64,000 bases of DNA from Oidiodendron maius Zn (taxonomy: Eukaryota > Ascomycota > Leotiomycetes > Myxotrichaceae), in assembly GCA_000827325.1 (NCBI GenBank), contig KN832870.1, forward strand, positions 4,154,001 through 4,218,000, in the 5' to 3' direction. Shown in pieces: positions 1 to 11,311 of the stretch (positions are counted from its first letter, which is position 1; each line of letters opens with the position of its first letter). Both the position numbers and the translations under genes were made by a program. The notes below the pieces were generated by a model, which was not told where the DNA came from, made no database searches, and saw only the letters and a program-made list of their open reading frames with translations.

Positions 1-2896
1 TATGAGTGGATCGTCCATCTCAATTCTGGAAGTCAGCATAACAATGTGGCTAGAAGGGCGGCGCGTAGGGAATCTCGAATGCTTTGACCTCAGCTCTTCC
101 AGGGGGACAGGACAGACGGGCAGCTAGCCGGGTTGACAAATGCAAGTGCATCGCGCGTTGGTAGCATCCGCCCAAATGACACATTGCGCGCCAGTCTTGG
201 TAGGAGAAATGCAATTTAAGGCCAGCAATTTCTACCCTCCTCCTCTTGTGTCTCATGAGGGTCTGCAGGCAGAGCAAGACCGGACCCCCGACTCGCTCCC
301 CGGTGGATTCACACACATTAGCTTGCGGAGCAGAACACGAGACCGACGACGAAGCTGGAACCCAGAGGCGTGGGAGACCCATGGCTTATCCGAGATGTGC
401 GAAGGTACGAAGTATGTGCGAGGCCAGACAACAAGGGCCGCGTCCCCATACAGTATCACGGAAATAATTTCGGGGCTAGATTGAATTGCACGTGCGGTGG
501 CCGCGACGGAAGCCTGTTCCGTACCTAGGTATGTAGTTACGAGGGACATGGTACCGTACCTCATGTACATGATAGGTACTGTAGCACTTGGGCAGGTCGA
601 CGGTGCGACGCCGTTCGAGGTCGAAGGGAAAGGTGTCTCATCGAGCCAGGAACGCGGGCAGAGGATTCCCGCCGGCGGGCTCAAGTCGTGGAAACAAGAT
701 GATCCACGGGCGGGAACGTCGTCCACCACAGCAAAGATCTGCTGTGGTAATATACCAAGGCTCTGTCCAGAGGCTTGCTCGTCCGTGGTATCCGCGATGT
801 TGAAACACACTACTAGTGATATGCCTCCTTTGTTCCAGCATGGGATGTTCCCCAACTTCGCAGAGGCTTGCAGAGCTGCCAGAGCATCAAGCGCGGTCAC
901 AGGAAGCGCCATATGGCTGCCGGAGATATCAACAGTCTGGTCGTAGTGACTGATCGCTGGCCCCCCGACAGGCTTTCTGGAGAGACCCTGACCTCCGCCC
1001 TGGACGTCGGCCAGGGGGCCCCCTCCGGCCCGTATAACCCTCCTATCAGCCATGCCATGCAAAACAGTCTATAGTTGACACATTAAGCTGGGTGGCCAGC
1101 GTGCTGCCAAGGGTGCCGCACTCACTCTGTCTCTAGGCCAGCCATGTGCCAACTAGGCGCGAAGGGATCTTTAGTGGCTACCTATTACTGGCAGCTCTGG
1201 GTCGAATGCAGGTGCGGAGTATTGATGCTGATGGTCTGCATGCGCATCTACGGCAAATGCTCCAAGCTTCAGAGCCCAAGCTCCATGGCCTCGCGGGGCT
1301 AGGTAACAGGGCGTCGGTCTGATCAAGGAGAGAACGCCAGTGTTCAGAACAAATGACGAGGCAGCTGGACTGAAATGGAAAGAGGCGCTAGATGCCCGAG
1401 TCCAGACTCGGCGGGCTGCCGTGAGGGGCTTCCATCAGCGGCGGGAGGAGGTTGATGCGGCGCGTGGGATCTGGAGCTGGAGCTCAATGTGGAGCTGAGA
1501 GCTTCTCCATGGAATGAAGAACATCATACTGCAACGCCGCGGCTACCTCTCCTCCTCCTTGCCAGGCTCTCAACCTTACACTCTCTCCACTCCGGACCAT
1601 CCAGAGCGTGGGGATCAGCAGCGCGCGGCGAGCACGGCAGGCTCCCCTCCCCGGCCCGCAGCAGGGCGTATATGCAGTGGTTGGCAAGTCTTATATCCAA
1701 GAGTGCACGTACAAGCCCTCCCGCTTTGTCTGACCATCGAGCTTTGGGTCCAGGGGATTTTTGGAATTCTGCGTCCGATCCCACCACCCACCCCTCCACT
1801 ACCTGACCGTTTGGGGACCTGCTAACCTCCATCGTCCTCGAACGGCCGCGCCGGGCCCCGCCCTGCTCCTGTCTTCCTGAGTGCTGGCTTCTTTCCCGAT
1901 CACATCTCACGCGCACCTGGGTTGTGCCGCATTCCAGTGTCCGGGCCGTTTGTCACATATCGCAACCCTTCACGCCTGGTCTTGGATGGCCGGGGCTAGA
2001 TTGGACCATTTTGATTACCATTCCACCAAACAGAAGCCATTACCACTGCGGCGGAAGTCGGGACATTAAGTTCTGCCGGTTTTGTACACAATATGCAGTT
2101 CACAGTTGTCACTCAGCATTTAACGGGAAACGCAGCAGTTCTACACCAGAAAGAAAATCTCCCAGGGTGGACCACTTCCCTGTCTACATCTCGAGCCTCC
2201 GTGCTCCTCATACCATAGACCTTGCCGTCAGATCATATCACGCTGAGGGTTTCCCCGACTGGATGCCTCCATCGTCGAGTTTGTTTGAAATCTCCGAAAC
2301 ATTCAAAGCGCATCCACATGGCATACCTTACTCCTCCCACACCAACGCAGTCAACCCGGAAGCCCACCTAAACCTGCTCCACTGGCCACTGTGTGCCCGC
2401 ACCGGCAATCATCTCACACCCAAGTTCCGAGTCCATATCGGGACGGCACTGCTCAAGCTCGACTCGGGATCGATCACCCACCCCTCAGAACCTGACACTT
2501 AAAAGAGCTTCCTTATGAACGAGCCGCTGGAAATGCAAGGTTGAGGCTTGGGCCGCTGTTGTACCATACAAGACAGTTGCATTTCGTAACGGTTAGCGCT
2601 TTAAAGACCAGACTCTCGCCCAGTACCCGGCTCTTAGCTGAGTGGTATTGCCCTTAGTACTGGGATATCCCACCCCGCTGTGATTTGTCCCGAGCTATCT
2701 ATTCTCGAGTATAACCTCTCTGGCCACCCCAAAATTTCACGTGTAGCCGTGGCTTCCATAGGTGATCTCACCTATAGTAGATCCACCACACAACACAACG
2801 GCTGCCAGTCCTATTTTCCGCTACCACACCTGTATTTGCGTCCAGAAGCTTCGGGTGCCACGCCTTCGTGCACTTCTTTAACCCGAATACCCCAGG
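1..2896. other. no supportable gene
   Basis: Open frames exist on both strands (the longest is about 270 codons on the minus strand, 253-1062), but none shows a recognisable domain, a splice pattern or a protein-like composition. The last part presumably holds the promoter and 5' leader of the Zn2Cys6 regulator that starts at 2897. I see no RNA gene or repeat here. Confidence 0.5.
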
Positions 2897-5114
2897 ATGG
2901 ACACAGCAAAGCCGATTCGAAATCGCAAGAAGTCGACCAGTTCAGAGCAGATTAAGCACCGTCGGACTCGATCTGGATGCTATACCTGTAGAAGTAGACG
3001 GGTTAAGGTACGCTAATCCTAACAGCCTACAGTTTGACGACTGCTCATACCTACAGTGTGACGAGGCTCGACCAATTTGCGAACGTAAGAAGCTGGACTC
3101 TGGAAGCTATTACGGCGGCATGCTTATCTAGTTATAGGATGTAGAAAAGGTGGTCGAGATTGCGTCTATCCGGAACCGACGGCCAAACATGGCGGCCATA
3201 GTTCATCCAAGGCTGCAACCCAGGTTGTTACGACTCAGTCAAATATTGGATCTTCGTCAGATGAATATGATGATGAAATCGACTTGGAATATCATCATCT
3301 CGAATCTGTCACTGATGGAGGTGAGGGCCATGGAACAGCATCAGCATCTGGCAGTCAACGAGGAAGTATATCTCAACCTCTGAGTGACCGCAAGAGTACC
3401 ACGAGGCATAGCTCGGAGGGGTCGTCCTTTATACCAGACAAAGCCACACCACCAACACCGTCTACAGAGGGTTCAGTTGGTTATCCATCATACCAAACAT
3501 CTAGCAGTTCTCGACTCAAGCAGAAGGCGAGCGCTTCTTCTTGGGCAACGCCAGATAGCACAGCGAATAACTGGTCCCACCTCCCTCCTGATCTACAATT
3601 CTATCTAAATTACTTTCACACCAACGTCTCCCACCTCCACTATTCTATGAAGATAGACGCGAGCGACTTCTTGAAGACTCTTTTCATCGAGATCGCGCTG
3701 AGCAATGAAGCACTTCTGTACGGCGTGGTCGGATTCTCGGCATTCCAAAGGACGTTGCAAAATGCGGAAGGCAAAATAGAAGATTTCTTACAATATTACA
3801 ATCAGGCAGTAACCCTGCTGCTCAAATCTCTGAGGAATGGCGAGCAGCGGACTGTGGGTACAATACTGGCAATTTTGCAGCTTGCGACCATAGAGGTGAG
3901 AATATAGCAAACCGGCAGCTCCAGCTAATCATTTGCAGGAGTTTCTCGGCGACTGGGTCAACCTATTAGGACATCAAAAGGCGGCCTGCGAAATCATAAC
4001 AGAGCTCTATACGCCGCAGACAATCATGGACACCGGAATGACGCGCCTCATACTAGGATGGTACATAAGATTTGACGCGTTTGCTAGTTTAATGAGTGGG
4101 TTTGAAATGGTTCTTGACCGGAAATGGCTGTCTTATGCTCAAGACTACTTTTATCAACAGTCCTTGAGAGAGCCCGGCCACTTGGTGTGGAAGATTGAGT
4201 ACGTATTTGCTCAACTTCGTCTCATTGCTAAGGATATGTCGACCATATTCGCAAAGAACAGGAAGGGTGAGATTGCGCACGATCAATTCGTGAAAGAGAA
4301 TGGAGCCTTGTGGGACAGGCTCATGTCCTGGAAGAGCCAAATTGACCCGGCATTGGAAGACCACCGATACCTGATCACAGACTTTACCAATGCCCCAGCC
4401 CTCGACCCGGATGATATTGTCAATCCGTACACGCCCGGTGTAATATATTCCGGACCCCTCTGGCCGATGAATCTGGGTTGGGTTGACTGGAACTCCATGA
4501 AAGTAATGCATTACTATCAGACGTCCCTGACCATGAAGACTCAGCCGGGCAGAGAGCTTCTTTTAGCCGCATATGAGAGCTGTCAGCTGCTAGAAGCAGT
4601 GGAACTCTGGCCCGGGAGCCCGCCTGGTACGATGTTGGTCCTGCAGGCAAGTTTGGGAATTTCGTGTTTGTTCCTCCCTAGAGACCAGAAGCATTCGATG
4701 TGGGCCCGTCGCAAGCTAGCGAAGGTTGAGGCTCATGGGTAAGGTGTCGTTAGACCAACATTTGAGCGTTGTTAACCAAAAGGTAGATATATCTACCCCT
4801 ATACCTTTCGCATTAAGATGGCAGACCTCTTTCAAGATCAGTCTTGCATGCACTGGTGGCTCCCGAATGATGAGGGCTACACCCCCGCCATCCGCTCAAT
4901 CCGCAAATTCGCCCAAGAGCGCACGTCACCCGCAACAGACAAGAAGGACCTACGGGAGATGAAACAGATATTCTCTTCATTGAAGCTCGACAGCGGGCCA
5001 TTCCCGAATGAGCCAAAAGCGGGTCCAACAGAAGCGACTCAGACGAATGCTGAGCCGAACCAGGGTCGAAGTCTTGATGGTAACGAACCATCATGGTATA
5101 ACTTGCAGCGATAA
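2897..5114 (+). CDS. Zn2Cys6 fungal transcription factor
   Basis: Five exons give 674 residues: 2897-3007, 3057-3084, 3138-3895, 3939-4738, 4787-5114. The DNA-binding domain is split by two introns and reads CYTCRSRRVKC, then CDEARPICERC, then RKGGRDC, which is the C-x2-C-x6-C-x6-C-x2-C-x6-C binuclear zinc cluster near residue 30. A basic stretch (NRKK, KHRRTRS) precedes it. An acidic, serine-rich linker follows, then a long helical region of the fungal-specific regulator type. The last intron was placed so that the frame passes through GYIYPYTF into FQDQSCMHWWLPNDEGYTP, a C-terminal pattern seen in related regulators of the Upc2/Stb5-like group. The target genes cannot be deduced. The gene stands alone, with no obvious cluster around it. 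The start is the first ATG in frame before the zinc cluster. Identification as a regulator is firm; the subfamily is inference. Confidence 0.88.
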
Positions 5115-6450
5115 CCCGCAGGCATATATGCGTATCCTAAGACATCTTGCCGTCATTCAAGTCGGCAATTGTATGGCAGCCTTGACAGTGTAGATATTGC
5201 ATCTCACGTCGCTGATAAAAAGCTCAATATGTAACTTCTCATATTAGTCTTGAGCGTGGCGTATGGCTCGCTCTCATTTTCCACGCATCCGCTCGCATCA
5301 TGATGGAGAATATGGCACAGGTGCCAACTAGCGGCTTGAATAGCTTGATGAGTCGAGATATGGTCTTCTAAGTCCGTACTGGAAACGAGAGAGGAGGTAT
5401 AATGCGACGATTCGCTGAGGCGGAATGTGAATAGAGCACGGCCTGAAACGTTATCACATGTAACAATAGCAATCTGAAGACAGATTTTGTAGAACTAGTC
5501 TCAAATACAAACCATAAGCATGCTTATTCGTTTAGACTGGTAGATGATGGTGATTTAGAGCAGTGGATGCTGTGAATGGCTAAACCCCGAATGTCGAGCC
5601 TGGCGAATGAGGCTGCAGTCTGATATGTCCTGTTCGTTTGTACACAACCACAGGCCTGCTCCAGAGCACATTTCACTTCAACATCAAGCTTCGCAGCTCA
5701 AGCGCTCAACTTACCAGCCACCTCTCTGTCAGATACTCGTTCGATTGCACTTGCTAGGAAGAGAGCTCGAGTCACCCCAATCTGTTTGAACGCACAATGA
5801 ATCGGCCAGGTACGAAGATCTTACATTCTCTAATCCTTCTCGAGCATACACCGCTGCAGACTGGCCGTGATTTCGAGCCGTTTGTTTCATGAGACAACGG
5901 CGCATGGCATCCCAGAGACGGCCTTCCTTATGTAGCTTTGGTTAGGACTGGTACCTGCATATGGATGGAGGCAGAGGCATTGAAGCGGCACCAAAAATGC
6001 TACTACGAGCATGCGACCAGTCTTGAAAACATTTGTATGTCGCAGGATCATCATTTTGATGATTTAAGTGCCCAATTTGAGCTACTTCTTATTGGTAGAC
6101 TTGGTCTGGGCAGCAGATGATTTGCGATGGCTTTGGGATAAAGGCCTGATACCTCGGCGTTGCATTTGTCTGGATTTACTGTGGAATCAAACCGACCTCT
6201 TTAGCCTTCAGCTGGTACTTTCGCATTCAATTCAACCGAAGCTAACTTTTGCAACTGAGCAGGAGTCGGACCACAATCATTACGCGGCATACCGAGCGGG
6301 TTCCCAAGTCAACCACAAATACCACAGAATCGAAGCGTGTCAAGTAGATTACCGCCGGGCGGAAAGATGGGTGCGCACACCATATACAAACGTTGGCACT
6401 TGCGGGATTAGAAATGCTAATGGCTCTGTGATATAGCAAGCAACGGCGCA
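5115..6450. other. intergenic, nothing recognised
   Basis: This separates the Zn2Cys6 regulator and the NOT2 gene, both on the plus strand, so it should hold the terminator of one and the promoter of the other. Only short open frames without recognisable content are present. Confidence 0.5.
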
Positions 6451-8532
6451 ATGTGGGCATTTGGTGGGGGGGCTGGAGTTCCCATGGGCAGCGGCGTCCT
6501 GGGAAACTCACGGCCAAATAATAGTTCGATGACCAGCTTTGCACAGACGATAGGGGGCTCCTCGCAACCTGCGACGCCGTTAGATATGTCGTGAGTGCTT
6601 CTCTTATCTGTGAAGCATGATTGTTTGCAGTGTCCGAATACCAAGCCTCATTCTGCGTTCAACAAAGCTGGACATCCGGATTGGCGAGAATATTCTCTTC
6701 CTCTGAAGCGGTCCTAAAGTCCCAGACCAACCTTATACTCGTGTAATGGTGACTCCTCTCAGACTTCTGAGGATAGGCAATGGAGCTCAGAAGCGCAACA
6801 TTGCCGTGAGACTTCTCGAGTTGGGCCAGTGCTCAATTCATGAGACTTGAGATCTTATGGACATATAGTATCATGCCAAAGTTCTCGAAGCAAATCACTA
6901 ACATTTATTAGCGAATTTCCATCCTTATCGAATAACCAACCTCAGCCAAGCCAATCAACTTGGGCCGGGGTTCGGGGGATAGGACCTTCGAGCAGTATTC
7001 GGCTACAACAAAGTACACTATCTTCTCAACAGCAAATGAGCAACCAGCAGCAGACCCAGCAACAGGATGAACTGTTTGGAACCTCGTCCCAGTTTACGAG
7101 CACCCAAAGTCATTTCCGGTTTGGTAATCAGAATACTGTTGGCCAGTCGGCACAACCGACCAGCCCCGACGAGTTCCCCCCACTGAGCCGGAATTCAAAT
7201 GGGGATATTGGTCAGGATCGTAGCTCGAATCTGATTCAAAATGTCGGGTTTGGCGCTCAGTCAAACGGCGTAGGCTTTGGGTCATCCAACGCTCCCCAAA
7301 ATCGGAATAACGGCCTTCTGAATGCCCTGTCAGGTAGTACCAGAATACATGGCAATCGCGTCTCGTCTCCTACGGCTGCGTCCGGTGAGTAATGAGTTCC
7401 GCTGTGTTGTTGCGGTGGGCTGATTAACTGCAGGTCTGGCGGCGAGGTCAATAGCGGAGGCATCGCGTCAAGGGTCGAGTGGTGTTGCTGAGAGTGAATC
7501 AAGCGTCAGTGGCTTTGTTTCTAACTGCTCCGCCGCGCTAACAAACAACAGACGTTCTCTTCCCAGTTCACTTCTTCTGCTCCTCTGAATCTACATGAAG
7601 AAGCAGTACAACAAAGCACCATGCCTTCCGCTGTAGGATCGTCGACGCGTCCAGATGGCGCCCCTCCGCAGCCAGACTCGGCAACACAAACTGCAGAGCC
7701 GGGCGTTAACTCCAAGGCGAATCCGGAAGACTCCGCTCCTGAAGTCCAGGACCCAATAGCGCATATGAGCGATATTGACAAGTTTGGCTTGAAGGGCTTC
7801 TCTTACTTGATGAACAACTACCCCGATTATGCAGCATTAGTTGCCGGTTCTGACGTTACGGCCCTCGGATTCGACCTCAACTCACCCGAGTAAGTGCCAA
7901 GACACATATACAGGGGCTTCTAGTCATCTACACATACTAACAAGATCCAGGCCATTCTCAAACCAGCAGTACTCGTTGTTTGACACCGATCCACCACGAC
8001 CTGTCGTTCCTCGCCACGATTTGCCTGACTGCTATCGCGTTGCCAACATAGCCCCGCTCGAGAGCAAGATGACCAATTTCAACGATGAGGCACTGATCTT
8101 CATGTTCTATACCAACCCAGGAGACATCCAGCAAATTATGGCTGCGCAAGAGCTGTAAGTTTTTCATATAAGTTCTGCAAGAACCAGCTAAACAGCACTA
8201 GGCACGGCCGGAACTGGCGCTACCATAAGAAGCTGAAGGTGTGGCTGACGAAGGACGAGATGATGGTGCCTCAGCCACTAGGCAATGGCACGGAACGTGG
8301 TTATTATATCTTCTTTGATATCAAACAGTGGGTTCGCGAACGGGTGAGTGCCTCTTTGTGCGTACTGGGGCGTAGCTAATATCTACAGCGGGAATTTACA
8401 CTCGTGTACGACGACCTCGAGAACCAACCCCCTAGCGGCCTCGGTGCTCCAGGCGGTGCCAGTGGCCCCGCCGCAGCGAACGTGGCGGGCGTCTCGAGTG
8501 GCCCTGCCGGTCCCCGAGGCCCTCTTGCATGA
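6451..8532 (+). CDS. not2: CCR4-NOT complex subunit NOT2 (CDC36 family)
   Basis: Seven exons give 503 residues: 6451-6590, 6912-7384, 7434-7504, 7552-7889, 7951-8154, 8202-8343, 8389-8532. The product is a scaffold subunit of the CCR4-NOT deadenylase and transcription-regulating complex. The N-terminal half is Gln/Ser/Asn/Gly-rich and has two copies of a short motif (SEFPSLS, DEFPPLS) typical of this family. The C-terminal third (about residues 340-460) is the NOT2/3/5 box: LNSPEPFSNQQYSLFD, then DEALIFMFYTNPGD, then HGRNWRYHKKLKVWL and ERGYYIFFDIKQWVRER. The tail is Gly/Ala/Pro-rich. The first intron is long (321 bases) compared with the others (45-60); its acceptor was chosen because it restores SEFPSLS in frame. 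An additional small exon inside it cannot be excluded. It is a single-copy core gene in fungi, so this part of the window is probably syntenic among relatives. Confidence 0.9.
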
Positions 8533-9206
8533 GTGGTCCGCACATTTGACGGAGCGGAACCGTTCTCTGCTCTCCGCTTGCTTCATGGCCGTACATAATA
8601 GGCGACATTTGTGTGTGGTTTGAGATTTGGGATTGTTCACTATGGCTTCTGCTTGTTATGGAGGGGACAAACCGAGATACTTGCATGGGTCCACGGAATG
8701 GCGTTGCACCTGTATGTGGCCAAGGCGGCCGGCATCAGGGCTTTCATCGGCGTTCTTGCAGTCAGACGAGGTCTGCACGGTGTAGCTGCCTCTAATGCAG
8801 ATGTCAAATGATAATTGCACTTGAACGATATATGCTCTGATATGCACTGTCTGTGGTTGCCATTAGTAAATTGTGATGTGAAGTCTCGTGCCTTAGAAAA
8901 CCATTGACACAGCCGCAGGAAGCGGCTATACGCGACCCCAACGACATCCCGTCCCGAGATAACACTTGCTCGGAAATTCTACGAGAACCAACCTCGCAGC
9001 GACGTCGACAACGCCACCAGAGACAGCTCGTCTTCCTCGCCCATTCCTACTGCTCTACCTCTCCTCATCCAGCACTCCGCATTTGGTTCCGCGCAGAGAA
9101 AGCGAGCGATCGGTGCCCAGCACCGACGTCACGGTCACGAACTCTCCCACCCACGCCACCCTATCGACACAGATCGAAACAGCGCAGAGGAATCCACGAT
9201 ACAACC
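8533..9206. other. spacer between NOT2 and CUE-protein genes
   Basis: This spans the 3' end of the NOT2 gene and the promoter of the CUE-domain gene, both on the plus strand. Open frames seen here lack recognisable content. A C/A-rich stretch at about 8900-9200, just before the ATG, looks like a fungal 5' leader. Confidence 0.45.
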
Positions 9207-9955
9207 ATGTCGACCCCCGACCAGACCATCAACCTCCCCCAACTCCTCCTCATCCTTATCCTCGGCGGCCTCGCCGTGCGATACTTCTTCTTCTCGTCCA
9301 CTTCCACGCTACCCCGGGGCGGTTCCTCGTCCTCCCGCGCCGCCCGTGAAGCAGATGTCGAGCGCCTGCAGCAGATGTTCCCGCAGATCCCCCGCCGGGA
9401 CATCATGTGGGATCTACAGCGCAATGGGGGGAATATGGTGGCTACCACAGAGAGGATATTAAGCGGGCGAGGATTGGAAGTGGTGCGTCCCTTCCATCTC
9501 CTACCCTCTTCCCATCCCAATCCAACACTCTCCCTCCCCAATCTCCCTCCCATTTACCTATCTCCAACCCGTCATGCAACTAACAAATGTCTCACCAGCC
9601 CCCGCAATCATTCCAACCCCCACCACCTCCCTCCTCCTCGAGCACCACCCCATCAACCAACGCCTCTTCCAGCACTGCATCATCCACAAGCAGAACCAGC
9701 CAGCCAGACCTAATAACCCGCTACAATCTCCAATCCCGCCTGTCCTCCCCCCCGTCCTCAGAAACCGCCACAAAAGACGACCCCTCCTCCGCCAGCACCA
9801 CCACCCCGTCCAGTACCAGCAAGTCGAAATCCAAATCCTGGTCGACGAACAAATCCGAGCGCCAGGCCCTGCTCGAGAAGCGCAGAAACGAGATGATATT
9901 GTCCGCGCGGAGGAAGATGGAGGAGAAGATTGCCGCCGAGGGAGCGCAGGGATAG
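9207..9955 (+). CDS. membrane-anchored CUE-domain protein (Cue1-like)
   Basis: Two exons (9207-9482 and 9599-9955) give 210 residues. A single hydrophobic segment lies at about residues 10-32 (LPQLLLILILGGLAVRYFFF). A CUE ubiquitin-binding domain follows at about 48-92, with the family's MFP signature (LQQMFPQIPRRDI) and a second helix (NMVATTERILSGRG). Next come a Pro/Ser/Thr-rich linker and a C-terminal charged helix (SERQALLEKRRNEMILSARR). This arrangement matches Cue1/Cue4-like proteins of the endoplasmic reticulum, which recruit the ubiquitin-conjugating enzyme Ubc7 for ER-associated degradation. The role is inferred from family layout. The intron was placed to join the CUE domain to the linker in frame. 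The start is the ATG directly before the membrane segment. Confidence 0.85.
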
Positions 9956-11311
9956 AATAAGGAGAGTTTTGAAGCGACGGAAATATATTCGGTCTCCTGG
10001 CCTGTTCTCTGTGAGAAGGAGAGAGTGAGAGAGTCGGAATGAGAGGTTTAGTGCGGCCTTGTGCGAGCGGGGACATGGACAGCGAGGAAGCCCGGATGAA
10101 TGGAGAGAGCGAAGGGCGGAGATAAGGAATATCACACTTCGGCGCGAGGAGTTTAGTATATTTTTTTTCTCTCTTACTTATCCGGATCGCAAGAGACATT
10201 AGGAGGCGGGAATTCGTGCGTTGTGCATGTTCTGTGTATGTACAGTAGCACTCTGTATATATATATATCTCTCTCTCTCCGTATGAAAAATCCCCCGAGA
10301 TAAGGGGAAGTTAGATGGAGATCTGATTGAGGGACCGGACGTGGGAAATCGAGATGGGGTTTCGAGCATTCAAATTGCTAAGAGTGAAGAAGTAAATGTG
10401 TGATGTGATTTACTGATAGCACTTGTGAGGTCCGAGAGACTCGGGGAAAGTATATATATATGCACTCTACGAAACGAGCAACGAGCGTGCAACAGAAAGA
10501 AGAAAATATATCTAAAGTTCATCCGTGACTTAGTTAAGAACTCTTCAATTCCTCCAATCATACCCTACCGTATCTACAACCAGTTCTTCATGCCGCTATA
10601 TAAGGCCCCTGCTATGCAATATACATCCACCATTTCTTGCAGTTCTTCGGTATCCAAACTCCAACTTAAAATAGTATACAATTTCCAACCTCACACTCCA
10701 AATCTTCCGCTTCTCCTCAAAACCATATCAAAAAGAGGGTCGGATTTCTGAACACTATTTTTTCATTCTCTTCACTCCCTCTCTTGCTGTCTATTTCCTT
10801 GCGGCGCCTGTCTACCCTATGTACCCTAGATGTTCCACACATATCTCGAGCCATTTTGTTCCTCAGCCTATCTACTTCCATATCATGCTTGCCAAGTACC
10901 CTTCTTTTTTTTATATCACTACCGGCGTTCTCTTCTCTCGTATGAGCCGACATTCCCACCCGCTTTCTTTGCCATCTTTCTTTGGTCAAATCTACCTATA
11001 CACCCAACACATCCAAGTAAATGCAACTCGCCCTCTTCACTTCTATCACAAGATAAACAGCGCGGCGCTCCCAAACGCCACGATGCTCTGTACAAGCCAG
11101 GCAAGCTAGATAGGATATAAAAAAGGGATATCCAGCTCGCCGGCATATTATATATAAGTCATTAATGGGTAATAAATGGGGTTCGCCCCGGGAATCTATC
11201 CAATGCAATCGCTAAACCAAAGCTGCGTGATTTTTGATGGCCCCTGAACAAGTCCCTCCTGTCGTGCCAGTGGCGGTCGCTCGGCCGGCGCCCGCGGCCG
11301 GCCTCAAGTAG
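9956..11311. other. convergent 3' region of the CUE gene and flbA
   Basis: The CUE-protein gene (plus) and flbA (minus) end toward each other here, so both 3' untranslated regions and terminators should lie in it. A short alternating TA tract running into TC repeats sits at about 10256-10280. Short open frames are T/C-rich and not protein-like. Confidence 0.5.

Noticed and set aside
253-1062. Minus-strand open frame of 269 codons near the window start
   Set aside because: No domain, no splice support and a Ser/Pro-biased composition; overlapping frames on the other strand are equally open, as expected in GC-rich DNA.
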